The translations under genes and the position numbers were made by a program. The notes under the pieces are model-generated. The model ran no database searches. It was given only the letters and a program-made list of their open reading frames with translations, and had not been told where the DNA came from. A stretch of DNA of 64,000 nt from contig NZ_JADQDF010000002.1 of NCBI RefSeq assembly GCF_019263585.2, positions 35,101 to 99,100 on the forward strand. Direction: 5' to 3'. This document shows, piece by piece, positions 1-9,615 of the stretch (the stretch's first letter is position 1; each line of letters begins with the position of its first letter). Source of the DNA: Pseudonocardia oceani. Its GTDB lineage: Bacteria; Actinomycetota; Actinomycetes; Mycobacteriales; Pseudonocardiaceae.

Positions 1-1
1 C

Positions 2-262
2 GCAGTCGTGTTCAGTCACGGCGCGTCGATCCGCGCGTGGACGGGGGCCCGGGCGGACAACCTCGACGCGGCGTTCGTGCGCACCCACCGGCTGGGCAAC
101 ACCGGGCTGGTCGAGATGCGCGGCGACTTCGCCACGGGATGGACGTGCGTCTCGTGGAGGAGCGACCCGGTGGGCGGCGAGGACCTCGTCGATCGCTCGG
201 CCTCCGACCCGACGGGTGAGGCCGCGACGGCCACGGCGGACGGGAGGGCGTGTTCACCGTGA
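2..262 (+). CDS. Histidine phosphatase family protein, C-terminal part (cut by window edge)
   Basis: The frame is open from the window edge and stops with TGA at 260-262, so only the last 86 residues are seen. The visible part begins AVVFSHGASIRAW, which fits the second catalytic-histidine segment (SHG) of phosphoglycerate-mutase-like histidine phosphatases, followed by an NTG turn and a GW...W stretch typical of the family's C-terminus. The N-terminal RHG nucleophile lies outside the window, so activity and substrate cannot be judged. The stop overlaps the next reading frame. Confidence 0.7.
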   Translation, partial: AVVFSHGASIRAWTGARADNLDAAFVRTHRLGNTGLVEMRGDFATGWTCVSWRSDPVGGEDLVDRSASDPTGEAATATADGRACSP

Positions 263-525
263 CGCGCGGCATCGACCAGATGCTCGCCCACGGCGTCACC
301 CGCGAGTGGACCACCCTGCTGCGTCCGTGGCTGCCGGTCACCGACATCGACGTCAACGGCCGGCTCCTCGGCGCCGCGCGCTCGGCGAGCGCGGCGGCTG
401 CGTTCCTGGAGATCATCCCGTTCCTCGACCGCGACCACCGCATCCACCGCGAGCACGACGGCCAGGGCAACGGCCATCAGCTCGTCGGCACCTGCAGCGG
501 GTCGGGCAGGAACATGCCCAGGTAG
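250..525 (+). CDS. Hypothetical protein, possibly truncated
   Basis: A 91-residue frame starts at a GTG inside the end of the phosphatase gene (13-bp overlap), which suggests translational coupling. The first 70 residues have a normal amino-acid mix (TREWTTLLRPWLPVTDIDV), but I recognise no family. The last 20 residues run into transposase debris on the other strand, so the natural C-terminus was probably replaced by a rearrangement. Confidence 0.4.
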   Translation: MFTVTRGIDQMLAHGVTREWTTLLRPWLPVTDIDVNGRLLGAARSASAAAAFLEIIPFLDRDHRIHREHDGQGNGHQLVGTCSGSGRNMPR

Positions 526-640
526 CGGACCGTCATCACCTGCAGGCGAACCCCAGCCGGTTGTAGTCCCGCCGCCGCGCCGCGATCAGCTCCCGGTCCT
601 GATCATCGAGATGGAACAACCGCTCCAGCTCCACCGCGAC
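477..640 (-). pseudogene. Fragment of a Tn3-family transposase (N-terminal DUF4158 region)
   Basis: Read on the minus strand this stretch encodes ELERLFHLDDQDRELIAA, then RRRDYNRLGFA, then, after a one-base frameshift, LQVMTVRYLGMFLPDPLQ. That series is the conserved start of many Tn3-family TnpA proteins. The rest of the transposase is missing and the frame stops at 477. It is a relic of a different element from the intact Tn3 transposon beside it, whose TnpA starts differently. Confidence 0.65.
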
Positions 641-784
641 AACGACGACCCGAACCGGCCGTAGCCCGCCACCCCCGACTCGATCACCGCGACATGCTCA
701 CCAACCTGCCTCAGCAGGCCGACACGAGGGCCTTACCGCCACTTCTCGCGCAGATGTTCCTCACGCCCCGTCATGTCCGGGAGC

Positions 785-847
785 TCAGTCCGGCAGCTCC
801 AGCCACACGACTCGCAGCACGTGGACCTCGCGTTCCCGGTCCAGCAC
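785..847 (-). pseudogene. 3' end of a RelE/ParE-like toxin gene split by the Tn3 transposon
   Basis: On the minus strand these 63 bases encode VLDREREVHVLRVVWLELPD followed by TGA. Joined to the fragment at 8198-8398 after removing the transposon and one copy of the 5-bp target duplication, they restore a continuous 87-codon gene. The C-terminus matches the intact homologue at 19563-19817 (ILDSQRRVDLVQIAWMG), so the assignment does not rest on the join alone. Confidence 0.8.
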
Positions 848-852
848 CAGAT

Positions 853-889
853 GGCCCGGTACTCCCGAAGCTGGCCCGAAGTGCAAAGT
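853..889 (+). repeat. Left terminal inverted repeat of the Tn3 transposon
   Basis: Thirty-seven bases beginning GGCCCGGTACTCCCG and ending GTGCAAAGT, identical to the reverse complement of 8161-8197. The outer end directly follows the pentamer CAGAT. Confidence 0.95.
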
Positions 890-895
890 AGGACG

Positions 896-1489
896 TCAGG
901 ACTCGGACGGTGCGGCTGTGCGTGCGCGCTCGATCGCCCGGTAGACGGTGGAGCGGGCGACGGTGAACAGCTCCGCGAGCTCGGCGCTGGTGTGCGCGCC
1001 GGCGTGGTGCAGCTCGACGAGGTGCGCTTCCTGGCGTGGGGACAGCTTGGGCTTCTTTCCGCGTAGCCGGCCCTTGTCGCGGGCGACCTTCATGCCCTCC
1101 CGGGTTCTCATCTTGATCAGGTCTGACTCGAATTCGGCGACCATGGCCAGGACGTTGAACAGCAGTCTTCCGACGGGGTCGGTGGGGTCGTGCATCGATC
1201 CGCCGAGGCTGAGCTTGACCTCGCGGGCGGTGAGCTCGGCGACGATGTCGCGGGCGTCGGGCAGCGATCGGGCGAGCCGGTCGAGCTTGGTCACGACCAG
1301 GACGTCGCCGTCGCGGCACGCGGCCATCGCTTCGCGCAGCCCGGGCCGGGTCCGGTTGATTCCGGTCAGCCCGTGGTCGACGTAGATCCGGTCGGGCGCG
1401 ACGCCGAGCGCGGCGAGGGCGTCGCGTTGCGCGGTGAGGTCTTGTTCGTCGGTGGAGACCCGGGCGTAGCCGATCAGCAGTCCACTCAC
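896..1489 (-). CDS. tnpR: Serine recombinase (Tn3-type resolvase)
   Basis: This 197-aa protein opens with GYARVSTDEQDL, holding the nucleophilic serine of the resolvase/invertase family. The conserved TKLDRLARS arginine motif and the long E helix (NVLAMVAEFESDLI) follow. The C-terminal 45 residues form the Hin-type helix-turn-helix (TSAELAELFTVARSTVYRAI). It lies just inside the left inverted repeat and reads outward. Its expected role is to resolve cointegrates of the transposon at a res site, probably in the gene-free stretch upstream of its start. All hallmark residues are present, so it should be active. Confidence 0.93.
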   Translation of the reverse strand: MSGLLIGYARVSTDEQDLTAQRDALAALGVAPDRIYVDHGLTGINRTRPGLREAMAACRDGDVLVVTKLDRLARSLPDARDIVAELTAREVKLSLGGSMHDPTDPVGRLLFNVLAMVAEFESDLIKMRTREGMKVARDKGRLRGKKPKLSPRQEAHLVELHHAGAHTSAELAELFTVARSTVYRAIERARTAAPSES

Positions 1490-1787
1490 CGCGCGAGTGT
1501 CCCAGTTGACACTCCTTCATCGGGCATCTCACCGGGCGGGTCTTACGGGAATCGTTGAGCAGCAGCGATCTTCGGTTCGCGGGCGGGACCGGGGTGTCCC
1601 GGTAAGGGTTCCCTATGTGCGACAGAGCGGGTGCGGCAGCCAATCGGCCCAGCGGCTATCTGGCAAGGATGTCAGTGACCGGGGTCCGGGTCCCATTCGT
1701 GCGGCGAGTAGGTGGTGCGCGTCAGGACCGCGATGGCTAGGGTCCTGCAGGAACGTCGAGGGCCCCTTCTCGACGACATCTTCATAG
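1490..1787. other. Gene-free stretch between resolvase and riboswitch, likely res site
   Basis: About 300 bp separate the resolvase start from the TPP riboswitch and carry no convincing frame. In Tn3 elements the res site lies next to tnpR. GTGTCCCAGTTGACACT at 1498-1514 contains GTGTC and GACAC half-sites and is the best local dyad for a resolvase subsite. The transcription start of thiC should also lie here. Only position supports the res assignment. Confidence 0.35.
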
Positions 1788-1897
1788 CCACGGGAGCTCG
1801 CGCGTGAGCGGGCTGAGAGGGCGGCTTTTCTCTCGTGCATCGAGAGATCGGCGCCGCCGACCGCTGAACCTGTCCGGGTAATTCCGGCGTAGGGAGG
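1788..1897 (+). promoter_or_regulatory. TPP (thiamine pyrophosphate) riboswitch
   Basis: The THI-box pattern is complete: CACGGGAGC at 1789-1797, the pyrimidine-sensing GGCTGAGAGGG at 1810-1820, a variable P3 hairpin built from TCTCTCG and CGAGAGA, then ACCGCTGAACCTGT, CCGGGTAAT and CCGGCGTAGGGAGG. The last GGGAGG also sits 7 bases before the thiC ATG and can serve as its ribosome binding site, so ligand binding probably blocks translation. It shows that the passenger thiC keeps its natural feedback control inside the transposon. Confidence 0.95.
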
Positions 1898-1904
1898 GAT
1901 AGCC

Positions 1905-3587
<1,683 letters not shown>

Positions 3588-3601
3588 GGACTACATGTCT
3601 T

Positions 3602-4096
3602 ATGACGATCACTGGAGACCTACCCGCTGCGACGCTCAGCGGCCTACCGCACACGGATCCGTGTGCGGGAATCGTGGCCGGTGCCGGGATGCGTACGGTC
3701 TGGACCGTGAGGACGCTGGCGGCGAGTGCTGTGGTGACGAACGCCGAGGGCCAGGTCTTGCTGGTGCTCCGGTCCCGCGAGCCCGAGGCCGGGTGCTGGA
3801 CTGTCCCGGGCGGACGGGTCGAGCCAGGAGAATCGCTCGAGGCCGCCGCAGCGCGTGAAACTCTTGAGGAGACCGGGCTGCGCGTAGCCGTCGAGCGCGA
3901 GGTGTGGTCGCTGGGCCTCCCGAACGGCACGGACGAGGTCTACGAGATCCACGACTTCCTGGCCCACGTCGTGGACGGCGACCTGGTCGCGGGAGACGAC
4001 GCAGCCGACGTCGGGTGGTTCGGACGCCGGGAGATGGAAGGCCTGCCACTCACCCACGACCTCCTGGGATACCTGAGCAGATCGGGAGTGTTGTAG
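3602..4096 (+). CDS. NUDIX hydrolase
   Basis: The 164-aa product contains a perfect Nudix box: GGRVEPGESLEAAAA followed by RETLEETGL, that is GX5EX7REUXEEXGU. This binds the metal that hydrolyses nucleoside-diphosphate-X bonds. The core domain begins near residue 30, so the ATG at 3689 is an alternative start giving a protein of 135 aa. The gene starts 14 bases after thiC and is probably cotranscribed, placing it under the TPP riboswitch at transcript level. Some Nudix enzymes clean up damaged or surplus thiamine pyrophosphates, and the position fits that, but substrate cannot be read from the sequence. Confidence 0.88.
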   Translation: MTITGDLPAATLSGLPHTDPCAGIVAGAGMRTVWTVRTLAASAVVTNAEGQVLLVLRSREPEAGCWTVPGGRVEPGESLEAAAARETLEETGLRVAVEREVWSLGLPNGTDEVYEIHDFLAHVVDGDLVAGDDAADVGWFGRREMEGLPLTHDLLGYLSRSGVL

Positions 4097-4136
4097 CCGA
4101 CGGTCGTCCCGCAAGCCGATCCCCTAACGGGATAGA

Positions 4137-5165
4137 TCAGCGGCCTGTACGAGGGATGCCTGGTCGGTGCTGGTCAGCGCGTGTGTGGGCGTCGCGCCAG
4201 GCTTGGTGGATCTCGGGGCGGAGCCGTCCGCGGTCTGGGACAGTGATCCCGTTGGCGCGCGCCCAGGCGCGGATGTCGGCTGTGGACGGCGCCGCGGTGG
4301 CGTCCTGGTCGGTGACCGGTTCGGCGGGGGTCTGGGCGGGGAGACCGATCCGGTGCAGCGCTGCCGTCTCGGATTCGGCCCAGGTGTGCGCGGCGGCGAG
4401 GTAGCGGTAGGTCCATTCCTCGGCGAGCTTGCGGGTCTCACAGAACACGATGGGGATGGTCGGGTAGCGGATCTGCAGCTCGGCCAGGCCGTCGGCGACG
4501 GTTGCGGGTCGTACCTGGTCGAGGGTGAAGACCTGCGAGTAGCGGTCCTCGACTACGACGGCGGCGCGGGGCAGCGTGGCCAGCTCGCCCAAGGCGAACC
4601 GGAGCCGACCGCTGGTCAGGCTGGAGATCAGGTCGGCCAGGGACTTGCGTTCGACCGCGGCGACCGTCCTCCCGTCGAGCGTCACCGCGTAGTCGCCGCA
4701 CGACAGGCCGCGTCGCACGGTGGTGACCTGCTGGCCGGCGAACTTGTAGGGGTAGCGCTCGTGGGCGTCGACCACGATCTCCAGTTCGACGACGCCAGCG
4801 GCTCGGGCAGTCGGCAGGCGCACGTCGGGCCGGGCCTGTTTGCGGGTGCGGGGTGACTGCCAGAACACCATCTCCCGGCCCCGGCCGCGGGTGAACACGA
4901 TCTGGGAGCGCTGCTCTCGGCCGCGGTCGGCGACTACGTCGATCGCCGCTCCGCGCCGAGTGCACGTCTTGAGCGGGATTCGCTCCACGATCTCCGGGTG
5001 CTCGGGCCACTCGGTCGCCTCGACGGGATGGCAGTACACGGCGTTGGTCCGCGGCCAGGTGTCCTTCGCGCGGAACACCAGCCCATCAGCGCCGATCGGG
5101 ACGTGCAGCAGGTAGGGCAGGGTGCTGTCCGGGTCGGGATTGCGCGCGATCAGCAGCTCCATCAC
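4137..5165 (-). CDS. ERCC4-domain nuclease with C-terminal Lsr2-like DNA-binding domain
   Basis: Residues about 125-260 of this 342-aa protein match the ERCC4/XPF nuclease fold: EIVVDAHERYPYKF, then GDYAVTLDGRTVAAVERKSLAD with the catalytic GDY and ERKS-x3-D residues. Residues 295-328 (STADIRAWARANG, VPDRGRL) match the AT-hook-like C-terminal domain of Lsr2, the actinobacterial nucleoid protein. The start GTG overlaps the tnpA stop by 4 bp, so it is translated with the transposase. That points to a role in transposition or target/DNA handling rather than as random cargo. The combination with tnpA is unusual to me. Confidence 0.8.
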   Translation of the reverse strand: MMELLIARNPDPDSTLPYLLHVPIGADGLVFRAKDTWPRTNAVYCHPVEATEWPEHPEIVERIPLKTCTRRGAAIDVVADRGREQRSQIVFTRGRGREMVFWQSPRTRKQARPDVRLPTARAAGVVELEIVVDAHERYPYKFAGQQVTTVRRGLSCGDYAVTLDGRTVAAVERKSLADLISSLTSGRLRFALGELATLPRAAVVVEDRYSQVFTLDQVRPATVADGLAELQIRYPTIPIVFCETRKLAEEWTYRYLAAAHTWAESETAALHRIGLPAQTPAEPVTDQDATAAPSTADIRAWARANGITVPDRGRLRPEIHQAWRDAHTRADQHRPGIPRTGR

Positions 5166-8110
5166 ACGGTCGCCGCACGCGCGGCAGCGGCGGTGAGGTC
5201 GAGGCGGGTGTCCATGTCGAGTCGGAACCGGCCGTAGGGGTTGATGTGGGTCCAGAACAGCGGGCTCAAGCCGCGGCGTTCGTCGGCGCCCATGCGGTCG
5301 TGGAACGCCGGGGTCTCCAGGACGGTCTGTACGAGCAGGGTGTTGACGTGCACCAACGCCGACTGGAGCAGATGCAGGGCGAGCATTGAGGTCTCGGCGT
5401 GCTCGCGGTCGGGGCCGGTGAGGTCGCCGTCCTTGCCGTAGAAGATCACGGTGTTGCCCGAGTTCCAGTTCTCCACCACCTGCAGCCCGCCATGGACCTC
5501 CCGGCGCAGCTCGGGGTTGGCGAGGTAGTCGCAGGCGAAGATGGTGCGCACCGCCCGGCCGAGCTCTTCGAGCGCGGCGTAGGTGGGGTGCTTGGGGCCG
5601 CCGCGGGTGAACCGGCGCAGCACCTGCTCGGACTCCGCGGTCCCGAGCCGTAGCGCGGTGGCGTAGCGGATCATCTGGTCGTACTGCTGGGCGATCAGCT
5701 CCCAGCGGATCGGGCGGGTCAGCACCGGACCGAGCGCGGCGTGGCGCTGCTGGTCATCGGGCCGGTACAGCCTGATCGAGCCGATGTTCTTCAGTCGTGG
5801 CAGCAGCCGGAACCCGAGCAGCTCGGTGAAGGCGAACCCGACCACGCTGGCGCCGTGGGTGTCGACGTAGCTGGTGTCGATGTCGGCGTCGGTGCAATGC
5901 CGCAGCAGGCCCTCGATCATGGCTGCGACCTCGGAGGACGAGCAGCTCTTGAGCTGGGAGTAGATGCACACGCTGCGCCGCTCGACGTGCCAGTAGATCA
6001 TCACCCCGGGCCCGCCGTAGCGCTGGTGCCACTCGGTCATCAGGTTCGACTCCCAGGACCCGAACTTCTTCGAGTCACTCGCGCAGGCGGTGCCCTGGCC
6101 CCACCAGTTCGGGTCCCGCGCCTCGAACGTTGCGCTGGCCAGTCGGGCGATCGCGCGGCGCAGGTTGTCGCGGGTGATGAAGTGGCGGCGGATGTGGCGC
6201 AGCGCGGCCTCGGTCTCGCCGTGCTCGCCGGTGGCCACGATCGCCTTGATGCCCATGTTGGTGCCGAGCGCGAACAGGCACAGCAGCAACCTGCGGCGCA
6301 GGGTGTCGCGGTCGATCACCTCCCGGGAGGCGACCGAGGTGAACTCGGTGCTGAACTCGGTGAGGAAGTCGGCGTCCTTGAGCACGTCGAGCAGGTCCAG
6401 GGTGCCCCAACGGCGGATCACCTCGTCCTTCACCGCGGCCAGGTTGCTCGGCTCGGGCAGCGCAGTCAGCTTCGGGATGCCGATCCACGGCTCGCCGCGG
6501 CGGGTCGTGATCGCCACCCCGCCGGCGGTGCCGTGCACCAGGGCGGAGTCGAGGCCGGCCAGGGCGGCGGTCATCCGTGCGCGCAGGTCGGTGATGAACG
6601 CGGTCGGGTCGGTGGGCTGGCGGATCGCGGCGTAGTGCACCTCGCGGGTGGTGTCGAAGTCGCCGGGCAGGTCGTCGTCCGGGTCGCGCCACCGGTGCGC
6701 GCCCGCGACGTAGATTTCGCGGCGGCGCAGCGCGTCGCGTAGCGCGACCAGCACGCACAGCTCATACGGGATCCGCTCCACCCGGCCACGGTCATCGACC
6801 ACCGCGTCGCGCCAGGCCCGGGGCACCACACCGTCGATCGGAACGGTGTCGGTGTCGGCGAAGAATCGGGTCTTGCCGTCCACGCCGGCGTAGCGGGCTA
6901 GCAGCGCCAACGCCGCCATCACCGGCCGGTAGGCGGTGTTGTGGCAGCCGAAGTCCAGCGCGGCGAGCAGCGGCGGAAGCATCCGGCGGTAGTGGTTGGA
7001 GTACGAGCCGCGCAGCACCGTGCGGACCCGGGCCTGGAAGGCGTGCTCGTTGGCCTTGGCCTCGCGCACCAGCTCACGCAGGGTCTTCTCCCCGACCACT
7101 GGGAACAACGCCGCCCGGACCGTGTCGTCCGGGTGCGCGACGGCGGCCTCCGCGAGCCGGAACAGGATCGCTTCCTTGCCGCGTACCCGGCGCAGGTCCT
7201 CAGTGAGCTCGCGCTCGACCCGGCGGTCGGCGCGGGTGTTGATCCGGTGGATCAGCCCGATCAGCAGCTCGACCAGCGCGTCGGTGATCTCCGCAGCGCG
7301 CAACGCGCACAGCGCGGCCAGCAGCGTCAGCCGCACCGGCCGCGGCGCTGCACGCAGATCCGAGGGATAGGAGCGCACCGTGCGGGCCCGCCACGCCTCG
7401 ACCAGCTTTTCGCTGGCGTCGACGAACAGCCCGGTCGGTAGACCCAACGCACGCACCGCGGCCAACTTGTCGACCTCGCGCAGCAGGGTCTCCAACCCGA
7501 CCTGGCCCGGGTCGGTCTTCAGCTCAGCCAGCAGCACCCGCCCCGGCGACGGCGCTGCGTCGTCCTCGGCGACCAGGGCCTCCAGCGCGGCCACGCTCGC
7601 GGTGTCGAGCCGGGCGACGGTGCGGTCGCAGAAGCGTTGCTCAAACACCGCCCGCGCCGAGCCGATGATCCGGTCCACCCGCCCGGGCGGCTCGATCCGC
7701 TCGCCGCGGCAGCGCACCAGCAGGGCCTCGCGCAGCTGCGGATCCCGCAGCTCGACCGGGCACACCTCCTCGGCCAGCCAGCCTGCGAGCTTGTCCTCAT
7801 CGCCGCGGGTGAACTCGCGGAACCCGAACGCGTCTCGGATCTGCTCGCGGTGGTACTTGATCGACCGGCCCGACCACGAGTACCCCGCAAGGAGCGTCGG
7901 CGCGACCTTGACCTGCTCGCCGACGTAAGTCACTGCCACGGGGGGCAGCTCATCAGCGCTGCGAGGGAACCGGGCCTCGACCTCGAAGAACTTCAGCAGC
8001 AACGCGAAGCCCAGCCGGGTCGCGCCGGACTTGTTGCCCACCAACGTCCAGTCCTGGCCGAGCACGGTCCACGACTCGATCAGCTCCTCCGGCGACCACT
8101 CGCGGCGCAT
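5162..8110 (-). CDS. tnpA: Tn3-family transposase TnpA
   Basis: TnpA catalyses replicative transposition by cutting at the 37-bp ends. The 982-residue length is normal. The first residues (REWSPEELIESWTVL) and the RLGFALLLKFF segment are typical of the DNA-binding N-terminus. The DDE catalytic residues are recognisable: D in ACASDSKKFG, D in SYVDTHG and E in the AETSMLALHLLQ helix. It is transcribed leftward from just inside the right inverted repeat and is followed by the overlapping ERCC4-Lsr2 gene. No stop or frameshift is seen, so it should be functional. Confidence 0.96.
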   Translation of the reverse strand: MRREWSPEELIESWTVLGQDWTLVGNKSGATRLGFALLLKFFEVEARFPRSADELPPVAVTYVGEQVKVAPTLLAGYSWSGRSIKYHREQIRDAFGFREFTRGDEDKLAGWLAEEVCPVELRDPQLREALLVRCRGERIEPPGRVDRIIGSARAVFEQRFCDRTVARLDTASVAALEALVAEDDAAPSPGRVLLAELKTDPGQVGLETLLREVDKLAAVRALGLPTGLFVDASEKLVEAWRARTVRSYPSDLRAAPRPVRLTLLAALCALRAAEITDALVELLIGLIHRINTRADRRVERELTEDLRRVRGKEAILFRLAEAAVAHPDDTVRAALFPVVGEKTLRELVREAKANEHAFQARVRTVLRGSYSNHYRRMLPPLLAALDFGCHNTAYRPVMAALALLARYAGVDGKTRFFADTDTVPIDGVVPRAWRDAVVDDRGRVERIPYELCVLVALRDALRRREIYVAGAHRWRDPDDDLPGDFDTTREVHYAAIRQPTDPTAFITDLRARMTAALAGLDSALVHGTAGGVAITTRRGEPWIGIPKLTALPEPSNLAAVKDEVIRRWGTLDLLDVLKDADFLTEFSTEFTSVASREVIDRDTLRRRLLLCLFALGTNMGIKAIVATGEHGETEAALRHIRRHFITRDNLRRAIARLASATFEARDPNWWGQGTACASDSKKFGSWESNLMTEWHQRYGGPGVMIYWHVERRSVCIYSQLKSCSSSEVAAMIEGLLRHCTDADIDTSYVDTHGASVVGFAFTELLGFRLLPRLKNIGSIRLYRPDDQQRHAALGPVLTRPIRWELIAQQYDQMIRYATALRLGTAESEQVLRRFTRGGPKHPTYAALEELGRAVRTIFACDYLANPELRREVHGGLQVVENWNSGNTVIFYGKDGDLTGPDREHAETSMLALHLLQSALVHVNTLLVQTVLETPAFHDRMGADERRGLSPLFWTHINPYGRFRLDMDTRLDLTAAAARAATV

Positions 8111-8160
8111 GGCGGCAGACCGTAGAGGTCACCACACGAGCTCAGCCTCCCGGCCCCGTC

Positions 8161-8197
8161 ACTTTGCACTTCGGGCCAGCTTCGGGAGTACCGGGCC
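8161..8197 (-). repeat. Right terminal inverted repeat of the Tn3 transposon
   Basis: Exact 37-base reverse complement of the left end, followed at once by CAGAT, the second copy of the target duplication. The tnpA start lies about 50 bp inside it. Confidence 0.95.
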
Positions 8198-8398
8198 CAG
8201 ATAGAGCACCTGGGCGACGCCGAGGGGCCCGAACAGCCACCGGCGCACCTCCGCGGCGGGATTGTTGGCGTTCTGCGGGGCGCCGTCCCACGGGGCGGCC
8301 GCGATCGTGTCGAGCACGCGGGCGTAGTCGGCGAGCAGGTGCGACGGAAGTGCGGCGAGCTGCTCGGCCGCCTCGGGGTAGGTGACGACTCGGAACAC
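8198..8398 (-). pseudogene. 5' part of a RelE/ParE-like toxin gene split by the Tn3 transposon
   Basis: From a GTG at 8398 the minus strand encodes 67 residues beginning VFRVVTYPEAAEQLAALP and ending VAQVLYL, where the transposon cuts the gene. The remaining 20 codons are at 785-847. It resembles the intact gene at 19563-19817 (YRVVTDDHIGQQLDALP start; FGPGHEG-VVAYL core), and both follow a DUF6247-like gene. The small size and fold-like spacing suggest a RelE/ParE-type toxin, but toxicity is not shown by the sequence. Confidence 0.78.
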
Positions 8399-8405
8399 TC
8401 GCGGT

Positions 8406-8774
8406 CTACCGGCAGCCGGAATCGTCCAGGCCAGCCTCGGCGAGCCGGGCGTCGATCCGCGCGCGCATCTCCGCCTCGTCAACGCTGCCCTGCGGGGCTC
8501 GGCGGGTGGCCTGGGTGCGGGCGGCGGTGGCCAGCACCCGGAAGTAGGCGCCGGGCTCGCGGAGTTCCTGGTAGGCGTGATGGCGCCAGTTCTGCAGCAG
8601 GTCCCGCACCCCGGCGAGGTCCTTGGAGCGCTTCGCCGCCTCCAGCACGTGCTCCCACTCGGCGTCGAACACCGCGGCGACCTCCGCCGGCAGGCACGCC
8701 CGGATCGCGACCGGGTCCGCATCCGGCGGGACGGGGGCCGCCGTGGGACGCGGGGCGGGGGAGGCCATGACCAT
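8406..8774 (-). CDS. DUF6247-like protein, probable antitoxin partner
   Basis: The protein of about 122 residues has a proline-rich start and a helical core with WEHVLEAAKRSKDLAGV and LLQNWRHHAYQELREPGAY. The same core spacing appears in the protein encoded at 19818-20147 (AAALAEARQSLDLSGL, LEHWRRVAVLQSDPVNY). In both cases a small RelE/ParE-like gene follows within 10 bases, giving the antitoxin-then-toxin order of type II systems. ATGs at 8774 and 8768 are both possible starts. The toxin partner here is destroyed, which would leave this antitoxin as an orphan. Confidence 0.6.
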   Translation of the reverse strand: MVMASPAPRPTAAPVPPDADPVAIRACLPAEVAAVFDAEWEHVLEAAKRSKDLAGVRDLLQNWRHHAYQELREPGAYFRVLATAARTQATRRAPQGSVDEAEMRARIDARLAEAGLDDSGCR

Positions 8775-8866
8775 GACGATAGCGCCGCCCGCGTCGAATT
8801 CCGGATCGATGTCGGTGGGCGGCCGTACCATTCTGCGCAGGTCTGTCGAGCCGACCGCTGGAGGTG

Positions 8867-9556
8867 ATGGCCGTGTACGGAGACACCCATGTCGAGCCCG
8901 CGCTGCTGTTTGACCCCGGCCGCGGCCAGCAGCCCCCCGCCGACGCGCTCGACCTGTACTTCCACGCCCCGCTGAGCCTGTCGCTGATCGGCGACGCGTT
9001 CGCCTTCAACGACATGAACCGCGAGCTCGACCAGCTGCTCGACCTCTACGCCGGCCTCGCCCGCAACGTCGTCACCCTCGTGCAGCGCCAGGGCGGCTAC
9101 GTGAGCGTCGGGCCCCGCAACCGCTCCGACCCCGCCCGGCTGGAGATCACCGGCATGGCGCACAACGCCGTACCCGGCGAGTCCACGATGCGCCTGCACC
9201 TGCACGTCTACGTCGGCCGAACCGCGGCCGCCCTCAACACCGGTGCGCGCCACCCGGTGGTTCGCGATCGGATCGCTCGCGCCGCTGACCGCGCCTGGCG
9301 GGACTACCTCGGCTGGCTGGAGGACGAGACGGCCCAGGTACTCGGGTTCGTGTGGGCGCCCCTCCCGGGCCACACCTCCGGCGACCGGGAGGTCGTGGAG
9401 CCGCCGATGGCCGAGCACATCGCCGGCCACGAGTTCGGGGTCTGCCCCGGCGACTTCGGGCCGCGCGAGCAGGTCATGGCCGACGCCCAGTGGCGCGCCG
9501 GAGTCGAGAAGTCGGCCCGGTTCATCGCTGCGGAACGCCAGCGGCGCACCGGGTAA
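8867..9556 (+). CDS. Small stand-alone protein resembling the MobF (TrwC) relaxase domain
   Basis: I know no named family for this 229-aa protein, but it parallels the relaxase domain of TraA encoded next door. Residues 32-40 (FHAPLSLSL) match the MobF signature, FSPPKSVSV in TraA. About 60 residues later a histidine cluster MAHN-x8-RLHLH (H99, H111, H113) matches the metal-binding triad of TraA (H241, H252, H254). No helicase domain follows, and the only N-terminal tyrosine is Y4. It may be a relaxase accessory factor, a competitor or a decayed relaxase. Starts at GTG 8864, ATG 8867 or GTG 8873 are possible. The gene is convergent with traA. Confidence 0.5.
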   Translation: MAVYGDTHVEPALLFDPGRGQQPPADALDLYFHAPLSLSLIGDAFAFNDMNRELDQLLDLYAGLARNVVTLVQRQGGYVSVGPRNRSDPARLEITGMAHNAVPGESTMRLHLHVYVGRTAAALNTGARHPVVRDRIARAADRAWRDYLGWLEDETAQVLGFVWAPLPGHTSGDREVVEPPMAEHIAGHEFGVCPGDFGPREQVMADAQWRAGVEKSARFIAAERQRRTG

Positions 9557-9564
9557 CCAGCATC

Positions 9565-9580
9565 TGACGCGTACGCGTCA
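9565..9580. repeat. Dispersed palindrome TGACGCGTACGCGTCA, copy 1
   Basis: Perfect 16-bp palindrome between the stop of the small MobF-like gene and the end of the convergent traA gene. The same core recurs at 28289-28306 and 63034-63051, each time near a gene end. It could be an operator, a partition-type site or a weak bidirectional terminator; no T-tract follows it. Confidence 0.7.
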
Positions 9581-9615
9581 ACCGGGCTCGAGCCCGGCCC
9601 GGCGGCCCTGCGGTG

